Source: Epiperipatus broadwayi
Lineage: Eukaryota > Onychophora > Udeonychophora > Euonychophora > Peripatidae
Direction: 5' to 3'
Assembly: GCA_028023455.1 (NCBI GenBank)
Contig: JAQFVV010000020.1
Location: 5,255,092 to 5,319,091 of the forward strand
DNA: 64,000 bases
The position numbers were made by a program, and so were the translations under genes. Below the pieces are notes generated by a model. The model searched no databases. It was given only the letters and a program-made list of their open reading frames with translations, and had not been told where the DNA came from. Position 1 is the first letter of the stretch. Every line of letters starts with the position of its first letter. Shown piece by piece: positions 46,182 to 59,189 of the stretch.

Positions 46182-49100
46182 TTAGAAAGAATGATTTAGT
46201 ATTGTGAGATGTGGAATTAAAGCTAGATAACATCTTACAAACCAGAGTGTAAAAAAAATGAATATAGTAATTTTTATATTGGAAAACAACCCACTTTGTA
46301 TATTTTTTATATTGATTGTTAGTGAGTTTGAATGAGTCACATACGTGATAAGAGTATGACAAGGAAGAAGTGATGGACAATCCATAAGAAAGTGTTTTAA
46401 TGTTTCTTCATTTCTATGACAAAGGGCACACAATGGATCTATATTTGTGAAGTATTGCTTGTAGAAGAGAAAATAATTAGTTGGAAGGGTTTTTTTTTAC
46501 GTCTCAAAATGCCGGCTGGGAAGCGAACCCAGGGACAACTGCTTGCAAGCCAGCTGTGCTAACCACTCGGCCACCAACACTTGACAGAAATGTTTTTTTG
46601 ACATTTATTTTTATTAATAAGTTCAGATATTGGATTCCAGGTGCATAATGTATTTGTTATTACATAACAAGAAAGATTGACTATTATTTGATAAACTGTC
46701 ACTATTTTCAATTTCATATGTTTGCCAATAATTAATTTTATTTAGAAATAGATTATGTGTGTGAGAGAGTAGTGTGTGATAGTTATTAACGTTTTGATAA
46801 AATTATTGTTAATGGATGATGAAGTGTCAATAGAGTTAGCAGGAATTACACTATTAACACTTGGGAAGAAATTAATTAGTTTAGTCATTTCATTAATGAT
46901 TTTTTGAAGATAAAATGTAGAAATGTCATGTAATAAGAGACCATTGAATTTAATGTTTTCGCATATTTCTTATGCTTAGAGCTACTGCTTTATTTCAGAT
47001 TAGTTTAGTGATAAGGGAGTATAAATTATTTTTAGTGAAGAAGTAAATATAATAATGGGTAAGAAATAAGTAATTTTAAAAAATATTAAAATATTGAATA
47101 GTGGTGCCTTAACGTATATTGAAAGCTATGCTTTGGATAATGCATTAATGGTGCTTTCTACTGAAACAGTAAGCTGATTTTGAATAGCAGTTTTTATTGC
47201 ATTATATGAGAGGTGAATTTGGAAACCTAAAAATTTATGAGTAGAGGAAAAATTGGAAGAATGGTCTTACCTTTAAGAATATTCCAAATAGAAGAATTGT
47301 TTTTATTAAGGTGAAATGAAAAATTGTTAGGATAATTATTAAATACAGTAACAAGTAAGGGAAGGAGTTTTTTTTTTTTGATGGGAGAAAAATAACTGTC
47401 ATCCATATAGAAGATGTGATTAACAATTTGGTTAATTATAGGAATATGTATTCCTGGGATTTTGCTTTCTATTTCCAAAAGAAGGGGATTGATATAAAAT
47501 TGTGAGAAAAAGAGAGTTAAGAGGAGAGCCTTGAGGGATAGAATTATGTAGATGAAATCCTGAGTATTTTTCCATAGAGAGTTATGCAAACTTCTCTATT
47601 TATAAGCAGATGTGCCATCATGTAGAAGTATGGTATTGGTATATTATATTCCTGAAGTAATTGTAATAGTTTAAGTATAGGAACTGAATCAAATGCAGAC
47701 TCATATTCAATGGCATGGCAGTAGGCAGAATACCTGTTGATAGAGTAGCTGAACCTTTTTGTTTTGCAAACTGAAATTTTTATAATGAAGAGAGGAGTGA
47801 TGATTTTATCTTTAATAAGCAATTCAACTATTTTAATAAGGAGTCGACGCATGGATATGGGTCTAAGATTGTCCAAGGGAGAAGGAATATTTTTTTAAGA
47901 AAGAAAAGCATAGAGATAGGATAATGTTCTGGAATTATGTAGATTTGTTTGGATAAATGAATAATTAAATTGTAAATTATAGGAAATGTGAAGTGGTTGA
48001 GATGGTTAAGCAGGAATTTGGGTATTGCATGAGATCCTAGATGAGTATTACAAGGAATACTGTTTAACGTGAGGGCACTATCAGATTTAGTAATTCATGA
48101 TGTTCAACCTAATATCCAAATAAAAAAGAGGTAAGTTTGGGATAGGAATATGTTTGAAATTTGAATTTAAAGAGACAGTATATAAGGGGAAGCACGTTTT
48201 TTTTCCAGTTATCACACTTGAATCTTTCAAAATGGATGATGGTATTGTTGCTTTTCATATTTGTTTGTATATTAATAAATAAAAAATTGATGGCCCATTG
48301 TATATTCTTTGACCAATTATGGGAATCTGCCTATATATTATTGACTTTTTAACAGATAGATAATTAGTCAAGACTTATGTGTGTGTGTGTATTTTTGTTT
48401 GAGAGTTATGATTAAAGGAATAGTTGGTGTTAAAGGGGAAATATTTTTTAGTTGAAGGTGTATTGTATCCAATTCTTTTACCAATTTAGTTGGAAGGGTA
48501 TTTTTTCTAGTATAAAAATTTGATAGATTTTAATGACATTTATAAATGAGAACTATGATTCTACAGGGTTTAATTCCATAGTGCTTTTTTTTTTTTTAAA
48601 AAAATTAAATTTCTGAAAGGGCAGCTTGAGTTGCGATGGATTTTAGAAATAATCTAGTAGTGTTATTAAGTCCACATACTAGTTGACTTTGCAAGTTTAA
48701 CTCCATTTTAATTGCCAATATAAGATGGTCTGAAAAGCTTACAGGTATTAATGTTGGATTGATAAAAATGAAAGTCATGAGGAGTAGAAAAGATCTATGA
48801 GTGTGGAGTGTTTTTGGTGTAGAAAGAAAATGAATTTGTGGAAAAGAATCCTTCTGCACCCATGAATCTGGCATTAATCTGATGGAGGAATTTCTCCACA
48901 AAAGTTGAATCTGGCATATTGAAATCGCTGATTAAAATTAAAGGATAGGGATTAGAAGAAATAAGAAAATGTATCTGCCTTATTAATCTCAATATTAATT
49001 CCATTTTGTTGCAAAGGTATACTGTGATTATGTTTATTGTGAAAAAATTATTATAATGTGTTACTATGCTTATATTGGAATCAGGATATAAAATTTTAAA

Positions 49101-49330
49101 TGGCTTAAATGGACAATTAGGGTGTATAATCATTCCTATTCCAGCTGCAGATACACTACATTGTGATAACTTAAAGAATCCAAATTTATTAAGATATTTA
49201 TAGGGATTAATTTTTGAATGTAATGAATACTTTGTTTCAGTCATGAGAGTTATATTTGAGTGAATTGTGTGAGTCAGTTGCTGAGAGCAAATCTGTATTT
49301 ATATTTAAATTCATTAAGAATAAGACTGAT
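46182..49330 (-). pseudogene. decayed LINE ORF2: endonuclease and reverse transcriptase (I/Jockey-like)
   Basis: Pieces on the minus strand appear in the expected order. AP-type endonuclease lies in 48795-49244 (TETKYS, GIGMIIHPN, LILISDFNMPDS) with its C-terminal SDH motif in 48605-48901 (SFSDHLIL). Reverse transcriptase follows: NLRPISM and ESAFDSVPIL in 47544-47876, then the active-site HIFYMDD in 47227-47589. A C-terminal zinc knuckle (CALCHRNEETLKHFLMDC) lies in 46182-46433. Frameshifts and stops separate all parts, and a SINE sits in the 3' part. The layout fits I/Jockey-type LINEs, unlike the RTE element beside it. The clade is inferred. Confidence 0.75.
46489..46584 (-). mobile_element. 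tRNA-derived SINE inside decayed LINE
   Basis: Minus strand reads gtcaagtgttggtggccgag, ggttagcacagctgg, cccag-gggttcgcttcccag and ends in A-rich sequence. Confidence 0.88.
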
Positions 49331-49689
49331 AGTAAGAATAAATCACAATGACTTAATTATTTTTGCTCGCTACAGAATAAAAATGTGTTTGGGTTTTTCC
49401 ACTCAATTGTGTTTTCACATTATTTTTAAAAAATCAATTTTGATATTAATCTTGATATACCATTATAATATTTGGAGTAATTGATTTTGTTACTTGGAAA
49501 ATGGGATGAGAAGTGAAGGCATTTTTTTGTGTGAACATTGGATTGTGATATAAGATTTGATTTTTCTTTGTTATACTTTTTTTTGTAACATTTTCAGCAA
49601 TGGAAGATGATTGTTTTTGAGATGTGATAGTTTTGATGATATTTAATTTTTATTGAATTTCTATTTCTACTGCAGGAAATGTAGGATTT

Positions 49690-50300
49690 TCCATTGTTAA
49701 ATAGATAAACGTAGTTTGTTTGGTGGTGTGCATTAATGTTATAGCATCTTTATTATTATGGGAGTTATTTTCCTCTGAGATTTGTTGTGCTATTTTTAGA
49801 ATGGTTTTATCTGAAGTTTTTGCCTTTTATTTTTTCCAACTTTCAGAAATCCTCTTTTTATATCAGTATCAGATATATTGTCACTTATTGGGTTGTCTAC
49901 TACATATCTGATTCAGTTATAGACATATCTTTTTGAGTAACATAAGTGATGATGATTTTTTATTGGCATGTTTATTAGTATTATTACTTCAACTGATGTG
50001 GAATTGTTCAGTATAACTGGCATTATTCAACAAAGGATTATTTGGGGATGTTATTTTTGAAGTTATTTGTAATTCTTCCTTACTGTGTGATCTTATATTC
50101 TTTGAGCATTGATGGGTCTTTGAATTTTTTGAAACCACACTCCAAACAAATGCAATTCTGACATGTTTGATGAAATGTTTCTTGGATTTGAAAAAAACAT
50201 TGTGGAAGAATACCTTTAAATATGATGAAAATTATCCCTGGAGTGTATTGTGAGTATATCATAAGGTTGAATATTTTTATTCAATATGGTGTCAAATATA
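49690..50300 (-). pseudogene. decayed LINE ORF1, C-terminal zinc-knuckle part
   Basis: Minus-strand frame 50080-50262 includes FHQTCQNCICLECGF followed by KDPSMLKEYKI, which resembles the last cysteine knuckles of LINE ORF1 proteins (C-x2-C pattern, then a Ser and Tyr-Lys tail). Its position upstream of ORF2 on the same strand supports this. The remaining part is too decayed to read. Confidence 0.45.
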
Positions 50301-50494
50301 TGTGATTATTCATATAGTATATGAACATGGATGGGCTGCTTACCAATACGCATTAGCCAGCATGGTGAGTTTATTGGCTTTTTACCTCTGAGTTTAAGAT
50401 CAAGAAACACCATGGTCTTTCTTCTCAGTGCCTAATAAGGCAGAATGAATGTTTGTGTAAATGATAAATATTTTCCCAATACATATATACAATT

Positions 50495-53452
50495 ATGACA
50501 GACAAAAATAAAGCATGGCCCTTATTCCCAGGAGGCTGTAAAGTCACCAACCAAGGCAGCGGTTGGTGGCCGAAGGCGGAGGGTGCTAAGAATCCCCTGA
50601 TTGCGGACCCAGGCTGCCATTTGATGACGACTTTTTATTTAGGTACTTACAACTGCAGATCACTTTCAAGTGAAGGAAGATTGCAAGAATTAGAAGAAGA
50701 ACTCTCTTATATTAAATGGGACATTATTGGACTTTGTGAAGTTAGAAGAAAAGGTGAAGAGACAATTGATTTAAAAAGTGGACATATACTCTATTATAAA
50801 GGCACAAATATTGGAAATACAAGTGGAGTAGGATTCATTATAAATAAAAAGTGGAAGAACAATATTGTGGAGATTGATGGTGTATTGGACAGAGTGGCAA
50901 GATTAGTTATACAACTTAATAGCAGATACCAAATGCAGATAATTCAGGTTTATGCCCCAACAAGTTCTCATAGTGATGAAGTAGTAGAAGATTTTTATAT
51001 GGATGTACAAAAGGCTTTTGATCAGAGTAAACACCATTTTAAAATTGTTATGGGAGACTTTAATGCTAGAATTGGTAAAAAAATGAAAGATGAAAGTGCT
51101 GTGGGTAATTTTGGTTATGGTAATAGAAATGAGAGAGGACATAGACTTGTGGAGTTTGCAGAAAAAGAAAAACTTTATATTATGAATTCTTTTTTTGAGA
51201 AAAATGTTAAAAGGAAATGGACATGGAAGCATCCAAATGAAGGTACAGCAGAATTGGATTATATTTTGACTAACAGGAAATACATATTTCAAGATTGTAA
51301 TGTTCTTAATAAATTTAACACAGGAAGTGATCATCGATTAGTAAGGTGTAAGATACGTGTTAATGTAAAACTAGAGAGACAAAAATTATTAAGAAAAACA
51401 ATATTTACAGTTGATATTCCTAATCTTCAGAAACATTCTAATGAATTTAAATTAGAACTTACAAATCGGTTTCAAGTATTAGTAGATTTTGAACATGATT
51501 CAGATTTGAATGAAATTAATATGAAAATAACTGATACACTTTTGAAAACTGCAACAAAGATAGCTGGTAGAAAGAAACAGCAATTGACCAATAAAATTTC
51601 TACTGAGACTAGAGAATTTATGAAGAAAAGAAGGAATATGAAGATATACAAAAATGATGCATTAAAAAGAATTGAATATCTCGAATTTTGTAAAATGGTG
51701 CGGAAAAGAGTTGAAAATGATATAAGAAAGTATAACTGTGAACTAGCAAGGAAAGCTGTAGAAGAAAATAAAAGTCTTAAAAATGTAAAACAACATTTTG
51801 GTATTGGTAGGAAATTTATATCTGCAATAAGAAAAAAAGATGGAATTATTACTAAAAGGAGAGATGACATCATGAAATTGGTAGAAGATTTTTATCAAGA
51901 ATTATATAGTAATAAAGAACAAGTACCTCCTATATCTATTACATCTTCCAAATTGCCCAGAATTTTAAATGAAGAAGTGAGACATGCAATTAAATGTATG
52001 AAGAAAGGAAAGGCTCCAGGTAATGATGGAATTATAATTGATATATTAAAAGAAGCAGGTGAAGAAATAGAAATTTTTTTAGCAAAGTTATATACCAAAT
52101 GTCTAAATGATAAAGATGTACCGGATGATTGGAAGAATGCAGTAATAATATTAATATTTAAAAAAGGTGATAAAGAAGATATTAGAAATTACAGACCTAT
52201 CAGCCTTTTATCAGTTTTATATAAAATTTTTACCAAGATAATTACTACTCGTCTACAGAGAACATTGGATTTCCACCAACCAAGAGAACAAGCCGGATTT
52301 AAAAGTGGTTTTAGTACAGTAGATCATATCCAGGTATTGAGAGAAGTTATAGAAAGGACAAATGAATATGAGTTGCCATTATGCTTAGGATTTGTAGATT
52401 ATGAAAAGGCATTTGATTCTATAAACATTTCTTCAGTGATTAAAGCATTAGATCATCAAGGTATAGATCCAGGATATTGTCATATTTTAAAGAATATTTA
52501 TAAAAATGCAACAGCAACAATTAGATTACATAATGACACTGGGAAAGTCAACATTGAGAAAGGTGTAAGACAAGGTGACTCCATATCTCCAAAACTTTTT
52601 ACAGCAGTGCTGCATGAAGTATTTTGTGGATTAAAATGGGAAACTAAAGGAGTGAAAGTAAATGGTGATTATTTAAGTCATTTAGATTTCGCAGATGATG
52701 TAGTTGTTTTTGCAAATAATGCTTCAGATCTGCAGGAAATGTTGCAGGAATTATCAGATGAAAGTAGGAAAGTAGGACTAAAGATAAATGTTAAAAAGAC
52801 TAAAGTAATGTTTAATCGATTTGCTCAAAATATGAAAATAAAGATTGATTATGATGAATTAGAAGAAGTTAACAGTTACAAATACCTTGGTCAGATTATT
52901 AATACAGATGGAAACATAATGGAGGAAATTAATCATAGAATTAAACTTGGTTGGAGTGCTTTTGGTAGAAATAACTTGATACTAAAAGGAAATATGCCTA
53001 TGTGTTTGAAAAGGAAGGTTTTTAACAAATGTGTTTTACCAGTTCTTACTTATGGATCTGAGACTTGGACACTTAATAGAAGAGCAATTCAGAGACTTCA
53101 GACCACTCAAAGAAGTATGGAGAGATGTATGTTGGGAGTAACAAGAAGAGATCGTAAATGCAATGTATGGGTAAGAGAACAAACAGGTGTTACTGACCTC
53201 ATTGAAAAAATTAAAAGATTGAAGTGGAGTTGGGCTGGACATATTGTTAGAAGAGATGATAATAGATGGACAATTGAAATTTTAAACTGGATTCCAAGAG
53301 ATTGTAAAAGACCCAGAAAGAGACCACATGTGAGATGGATGGATGAAATAAGAAAGTGTGCAGGGGTGATGTGGAGAAGAGAAGCTAAAGATCGGAGAAG
53401 ATGGATTAAACTTGGAGAGACCTTCATCCTGCAGTGGATTGATAATGGTTGA
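50495..53452 (+). CDS. RTE-type endonuclease/reverse transcriptase, 985 aa
   Basis: Makes DNA copies of the element by nicking target DNA and reverse-transcribing from the nick. Residues ~45-285 form an AP-like endonuclease: TYNCRS (N53), CEVRR (E82), VYAPTS (153-158), MGDFNARIG (D188, N190), LDYIL, SDHRLV (D279, H280). Residues ~490-775 are the reverse transcriptase: GKAPGNDG, NYRPISLLSVLYKI, VDYEKAFDSI (D635), GVRQGDSISP and LDFADDVVVF (catalytic D734, D735), then GLKINVKKTK. The C-terminal ~190 residues (WSWAGHIVRR, RPHVRWMDEI) are typical of RTE/BovB-like proteins. All catalytic residues are present and there is no stop, so it may be active. The first Met is used; M44, just before the endonuclease, is an alternative since residues 1-43 come from GC-rich leader sequence. 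Codon use is AT-rich. Relatives: 38829-41665, 32730-34262, 30660-31385. Confidence 0.95.
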   Translation: MTDKNKAWPLFPGGCKVTNQGSGWWPKAEGAKNPLIADPGCHLMTTFYLGTYNCRSLSSEGRLQELEEELSYIKWDIIGLCEVRRKGEETIDLKSGHILYYKGTNIGNTSGVGFIINKKWKNNIVEIDGVLDRVARLVIQLNSRYQMQIIQVYAPTSSHSDEVVEDFYMDVQKAFDQSKHHFKIVMGDFNARIGKKMKDESAVGNFGYGNRNERGHRLVEFAEKEKLYIMNSFFEKNVKRKWTWKHPNEGTAELDYILTNRKYIFQDCNVLNKFNTGSDHRLVRCKIRVNVKLERQKLLRKTIFTVDIPNLQKHSNEFKLELTNRFQVLVDFEHDSDLNEINMKITDTLLKTATKIAGRKKQQLTNKISTETREFMKKRRNMKIYKNDALKRIEYLEFCKMVRKRVENDIRKYNCELARKAVEENKSLKNVKQHFGIGRKFISAIRKKDGIITKRRDDIMKLVEDFYQELYSNKEQVPPISITSSKLPRILNEEVRHAIKCMKKGKAPGNDGIIIDILKEAGEEIEIFLAKLYTKCLNDKDVPDDWKNAVIILIFKKGDKEDIRNYRPISLLSVLYKIFTKIITTRLQRTLDFHQPREQAGFKSGFSTVDHIQVLREVIERTNEYELPLCLGFVDYEKAFDSINISSVIKALDHQGIDPGYCHILKNIYKNATATIRLHNDTGKVNIEKGVRQGDSISPKLFTAVLHEVFCGLKWETKGVKVNGDYLSHLDFADDVVVFANNASDLQEMLQELSDESRKVGLKINVKKTKVMFNRFAQNMKIKIDYDELEEVNSYKYLGQIINTDGNIMEEINHRIKLGWSAFGRNNLILKGNMPMCLKRKVFNKCVLPVLTYGSETWTLNRRAIQRLQTTQRSMERCMLGVTRRDRKCNVWVREQTGVTDLIEKIKRLKWSWAGHIVRRDDNRWTIEILNWIPRDCKRPRKRPHVRWMDEIRKCAGVMWRREAKDRRRWIKLGETFILQWIDNG

Positions 53453-53475
53453 TAATGATGATGATGATGATAGCA
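50495..53475 (+). mobile_element. RTE-type non-LTR retrotransposon, apparently intact
   Basis: Single-ORF LINE with a very short 3' end: the stop is followed almost at once by a (TGA)n-like tail (53450-53472), a hallmark of RTE elements. A GC-rich leader (50520-50640, with ggttggtggccgaaggcgg) precedes the endonuclease. The exact 5' end and target duplication were not resolved; the end may lie as far left as about 50320. It is inserted in the opposite-strand ORF1 of the older LINE. Confidence 0.88.
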
Positions 53476-53479
53476 GTAT

Positions 53480-54066
53480 TAGTTAAGTCAGGGACTATGG
53501 CTTTTTTTTCAAGTAAATATTTAAGTTACTGATTTTTCCATAATTGGTTAATAAAGATTGTAAATCATAACTAGTAAAACTAATGTGGGATTTTTTGATT
53601 TGCCTTTCTACTTTTATTTGTTAGTTTGTATTTATATAACAAATAAATTTGTTATTTAGAAAATGGATATTCTTTTGAAAAGTTTGTTTCTGTTTGATAT
53701 TATTAAATTCTAAAACTATATAGCGATTATTAGGGTGTGCCAAAATTTTATAACCCCCCCCACCCGCAAACGTTTTTCTGTTATGTGTTCATAAAATTCG
53801 TCTTTTGGAATTTTCATTAAAGTGATATTAATGTTCGAGTCACCACTAATATTAATGTTTTATCATTTTTGAAACAATTTTAACAAAGTATATGGTAACG
53901 ATGCATTGAATTTCTCATTGACTAATACAAAATTGTTTTTATTAAGATTATCTTTTTCATTAATATTTTGTTTTGGAATGCACAAATTGTCATCTTCAAA
54001 ATTATAAATGTCTGAAATGTTTTCATTTGTAATATAGTTTTTAAGCTTTGTTTTCACTATGAGCAC
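53480..54066 (-). pseudogene. decayed LINE ORF1, N-terminal part with RRM-like segment
   Basis: The minus strand reads NNRYIVLEFNNIKQKQTFQK and then HISFTSYDLQSLLTNYGKI, an RRM-like pattern found in LINE ORF1 RNA-binding proteins. A frameshift lies in the poly-C/poly-G tract near 53754-53761, and there are internal stops. Frame 53863-54066 continues upstream. Together with 49690-50300 this implies one ORF1 split by the RTE insertion. Confidence 0.5.
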
Positions 54067-57000
54067 TTACAATATTTGCATAAAAAGGTTTACTATGTAT
54101 AAAATTATTGCAATCAGTTTCGGTATTAGAGAAATTGATCGCTATAATATTTTTTAAATATTTTTATTATTATCATTTGCTTAGATTTACGAATGTAGAT
54201 TTACATTGATAGTAGGCATAAGGCTAGAAAATTCAAGCTTAATAGTATATTAGATCGAGAAAAAAACTGTACTTTCAACCTACCTGACACAGTAATTTTT
54301 ATTTTTATCCAAGATTATGGTTTTATATATAAATATGGCAGTTTTTAAAACAAACATGGACGCTATTTTCCCATTAATTATTAGGATTTGTATAGACAGT
54401 CGCCATGTTGAATATGTAATATATATTTATATTTTTAAAGTTTTTTTTTTTAAAAAAAACAACAACTTTATGTAACACATTTTAACACCAAAATCTGACA
54501 TAATAATTCCTTTTAATTGACCAAATTGAAAATTTGTATTTATAGAATTATTGTACTGATTTTTATTTATTTATAAATACAAAGGTTGAATATAACTAAA
54601 CTTGTCAGAGGACCTGATAAGTTAATAGTAATATTAACAACCCAAATATGAAATGATAATTATGGGAAGGATTTTAGTTTTGACTGTAAAATTAACTATC
54701 TTTCCTTGAAAAAGAAATTAGACAACTGTGAGATAGTTTAGAATTATTATTCTCAATATCTCTATAATATTGCATATCTATCCTGGGTTCCACAGAGCAG
54801 TTTCTATCAAAGTGAGATAAGCTATCCATGAATATTAACAAAAGAATTTTCTTAAATACATAATCTGTTTGATTATCACAGTATCATATTCCAGTATTAA
54901 GTAGCTCTCCCATATAAACCAGGACTAATTTAGTCTATGCAGATGTATAAAATTCAACATTCTTATTACGTGACATTTTATTATTTTATATCATCAAAAA
55001 ATGAAAAAAGAGACAAAAGTTGGAAATGAAGAAAGCCAAAAAATCATGCAAGTTTCTCATGTTCTTTTTTGAAAAAGCTCAGATGAAATGGTTTGATATG
55101 ATTCATGGGGTTGTTTCCTTCTAATATAAGTTATTAGAATATAAACGTAGTCAATTGCAAGAATGCCATAATCGAAAAGAACTTAATATCAAATAAATTC
55201 AAGTTTGATGAGATAAATTGATGTTTCAGAGAGAGTGTGGGTACAGCAGGAGGGCAGATGATGGTGGTGCCACTATTAAGTTTACAGGTAAGATTTAACT
55301 GCTAAGATTAAATATAGTGATCTGAGCAGTTTAAAAAGCCTTGAATTACCACACTAAAAGAAATTAAATAGCATGATAAAGGACTGAAGTTCAACAAGAA
55401 AAGTGGAAAAGCAATTCTGACTGACACATTCAGAATAGAAACAATAAAGCTGGAATGAACATATTTTCAGAACAATGATGAAGTTTCCTTCTAAAAAATA
55501 ATTTATTGATGAACAAGACTTGAGTTGAGATAACTCTATCATGAGTGGTCTTTTCCACTTGTAAAAAAATCTCCATATTATATCTGTTGCCTTTTCTAGT
55601 CCTAGTCAGATTGTAATGAAGCAGAAAAATAGGTTCAACCTGTGAAAAGTACCTGAAAAAAGTAATGCTCATAAAACACCAAATATCATAAGAAATGCAT
55701 TACACAGTGAAAAGATATGGAAAAATATCTGGAAACTGATAAGTTTCAATCGCAGGTTCAGAAAGAAAAGAAGAAGAGTCATGACACTTTAATGAGAATT
55801 CTTCACCGAATAAAATTTTCTCTACCTTGAAACTTATTTTATAATGACACAGGTAGTCATTTCGCTAAATTTAGAAATGTTGGTTTACTGAAACTAATGA
55901 CTGTGTAATCCTGTCATAAAACAATATCTCTTTCATGTGAAAATTCATTTTGATGATGATTACTGCTCAACTAAATTTATTAAAAATACAATGGCCTCAT
56001 GTTTGACTTGATTTCTCATTTGCATATCATGAGAGGATCTCATAATTAATAAAATGTGGATGTCAAATAAAAAGTCAATGTACGAGTTCTTTTGTAAGAG
56101 CTAGTGAAGAACAAAATGGAGTTGCAAGACTTTTGGCTACTGTGATATGATACAATGCTATGCTGGATGGACACAGAAGTGGCATTTATCAAGAATATAT
56201 AATAAAATCAACATAAAAATGTTTGTTAGTTGAGAAAAACATACATTTAAATTAGTGTTTATACAATAAATTACTGTACAATAAAAATCAATTTTTTTGA
56301 AATTATCTAAGTTCTTACTTAGATAATTCTTACTTTGTTTTTCTTTTACTCCAAACTGCCTTATAAGAAAGTCAAACCACTTGTGATTGTTGCAGTAAAA
56401 TCAGGTTCAAAACCATGTGGAGTACGAGAACAGTAAAACCCATCAAATTCTTCAGGATATATTAGACAATAAAAATAAAGTCGGTAACAGAAAAAGTAGC
56501 GCATGGGAACTGTACAAATCACATGTTAAAGTTATTATTTTTCATATCATCTGGTAAAAAAGTAGATATTGATCTATTCAACTATCTACACAGTATTTTC
56601 TCTTAATCGTTTCTTTAAAATACTGCTCTGACACCATGAAAGAATACGAGATTGACCAATCAATCAAAGATTTTTTGGATTTGAAAAAAGGATTTATCAT
56701 AATATTACATAATTTATAAATTCAAAGTGAAATCTAAAAAAGCTCATTACTTTTCATTGAGGTTTTTTTTGGGACAAACTTATTATTATTTATCTTTTCA
56801 ATTTCTTCTTTGGTTTTGAAAAAATGAGAGAAGGAAAAGGAAAAAATTAAAGTCTATTGTAAGTTTTTAAGGTTTATAATCAAATGAATGTCAAAAATTA
56901 GAAGACTTGGGATATTTAAAGAAATCTAATAATAATAATAATGATGATGATGATGATGAAACTTTCTGACAAAAAAAATAATGACAGAAAGTATATATAC

Positions 57001-57727
57001 TTCCTTAAATTAAAAAAATATACTGGAATTTAAAAAAAAAAGAATCTGTTTTAATAAAATTAGTGATATTGAAATTGAATTTAAAACTGGAACTACAATT
57101 ACATAAAATAAAGATATGAAATTCATTATCAGGAAAACTGATAATAACAATGCTAACTTTAGTAAAAACATTGATGGATGCACGTGAAGAAAGAGGGTTA
57201 CTCACATCAAAGTCCCATATAGTACAGAAGATAAAATCATACAAAAATTGAATGGCAAAATCAAGAAAATAAATTAGAGTATGTAAATAATCCACAAAAT
57301 GATAAATCTAACAAAATAAAGCCTGAAAAAAATAAAAATAATAAAACTCTGATAATTTGTTCTGGTTTCAATAATAACTTACTAAAAGATTTCTATATTT
57401 TTGAAGAAAGTATTTATTAAATTATTATTGGAAACAAAATTTTTAACAAATACAGCAATATATGTATATTATCAAGAATAATTCTACAACACATGCATAT
57501 CATCTGCAATTTATATAAATGCATAATGATCTTCCCAGCACTGGGGTTTATTTGGATTAAATATTATAATAACAATAAGAACAACAATAATAAATTCAAC
57601 ATTATTTAACTTAAAAAAATATGCACTATAGAAAGCAGTAAACGTATTACCTTTCTTAATTACAATTAATCTTAAAGCATTTATTAAATTTGTATGTTTA
57701 AGTAATTCAATTTATCCTTATTAGTAA
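54067..57727. other. AT-rich spacer, no gene supported
   Basis: Contains a mixed AAT/GAT microsatellite at 56929-56959. Plus-strand sequence at 55.4-56.2 kb has scattered protein-like words between many stops, perhaps a very old transposase, but I cannot assign it. Minus-strand frames (55430-55672, 57005-57295) show no known motif. Confidence 0.45.
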
Positions 57728-57900
57728 GAATCTAACAAATTCTCATTTTATGCACAAATCTTCCTGCATCCATTGATTACAAAAGTTTGCACTTGGTGGC
57801 ACTACTGTTTGGGGAATTTGGTTCTCTTATTAACAGCATGTGTAAACATATGAAATGATGATCATGTGATGTTTTGATGGTTGTAAATAGATTGGAAGGT
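57728..57900. mobile_element. M1 element, right half
   Basis: Matches the right arm of 59236-59485 (cttcctgcatccattgatta, tttgcacttggtggcactac) and the outer flank block catgtgatgttttgatgg. Confidence 0.7.
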
Positions 57901-59189
57901 AGGTATATGCACACTTTTATCTGCTTGATGTCATCATTTCAAATAATACTTTTAACTGTTGCAATCATCTATTTTATTGCCCATAAACTTATTGTTAACA
58001 GAAAAATACTAATCTAATTTTGATGTAATTTACAATCTTTGTTTTTAATTTAAACTCTAAGACCCAATGATATAAATGATTTTCGTTAATTTACTGTAAA
58101 ATAGAAAGTAAAAAAAAACATCTTTCAAACCCATAACATTATCAGAGCAAGTCAACTTTTTAATCCTGAATACTTTTATTTACAAAGATATTATTTCTCT
58201 AATGTTTTTTAAAACTATTTTAAATGCAGAAGTTACAACATGATTTCCAATCCCAAGTTTTATCCTAAAAACAATAAGATAATTGACGTACACTTGAAAT
58301 ATTTGTGACTTATTTACGTATCCTTGATATCAAGTTTTTTCCAGTCGTGAGTTGATGCTTTTTAATATAGACAATTTACAATAGTTGGAAATTCTAAAAT
58401 TACAACATAAAACTGCATAATTAAAATCAATATAGAAATAGTAAAGGATTTTTATTCTTATTCAAACTAAACAACCCATTACTAAATATTTCATTTGAAA
58501 AAAATAAACTTGGAATTACTTTTCTATTCAATATACAATTTCATAAAGGTTAATGATAATTAATTTTTATATATTATTTAAATAGATTTTCCACTTTCTT
58601 TTGTTAGCATTATATTTTATTTATTATTTTTTCTCTCTTTAAGGTTTTTGAAGAAAATGGCTAAAGAGTCAACACTAGACATTATTTAATAAAATTTAAC
58701 TATTAAAAAATTGACTAAAGAAAATAGTTTGGTTAATTTTCATCAAACAATAATTCGTGTGAAGAAAAAATCTTTCAATACTTACTCCTAATATGTTTGA
58801 CTCTTCAAATATTTAAAATAAGCATCAATTTTACATGTCTAACTTTTCTTTGAGATTAAATCTTACTACTTTTTTTATGCAAAAATTTAAAGTTAAAAAA
58901 GAGGCTCTGTTAAATGGTTGAAGTTATTTTTATATGAAGCAGGCAAAAACTAATTTATAATAATAAAAAAAGGTAATATAAAAATATGTTTGATTATGAC
59001 ATTTCGAATAGCATAAAAATTTAAAAAAAAATTGGATTGATATGTATTTATAAAATAAACAAGATGTGACCAAAGAACACAACATAACTTTTTTTTTAAA
59101 TTTTATTCAATATATGCTTTTAGATGCATCACTTCACTCCAAAGCCACTAAAATATAGTTATATATGCAAGTAAATTGGTTAAAACCAC
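57901..59189. other. AT-rich spacer, no gene seen
   Basis: No supported feature. Confidence 0.55.

Noticed and set aside
55400-56250. Scattered protein-like words on the plus strand
   Set aside because: Too many stops and no conserved motif; a very old transposase is possible but cannot be supported.
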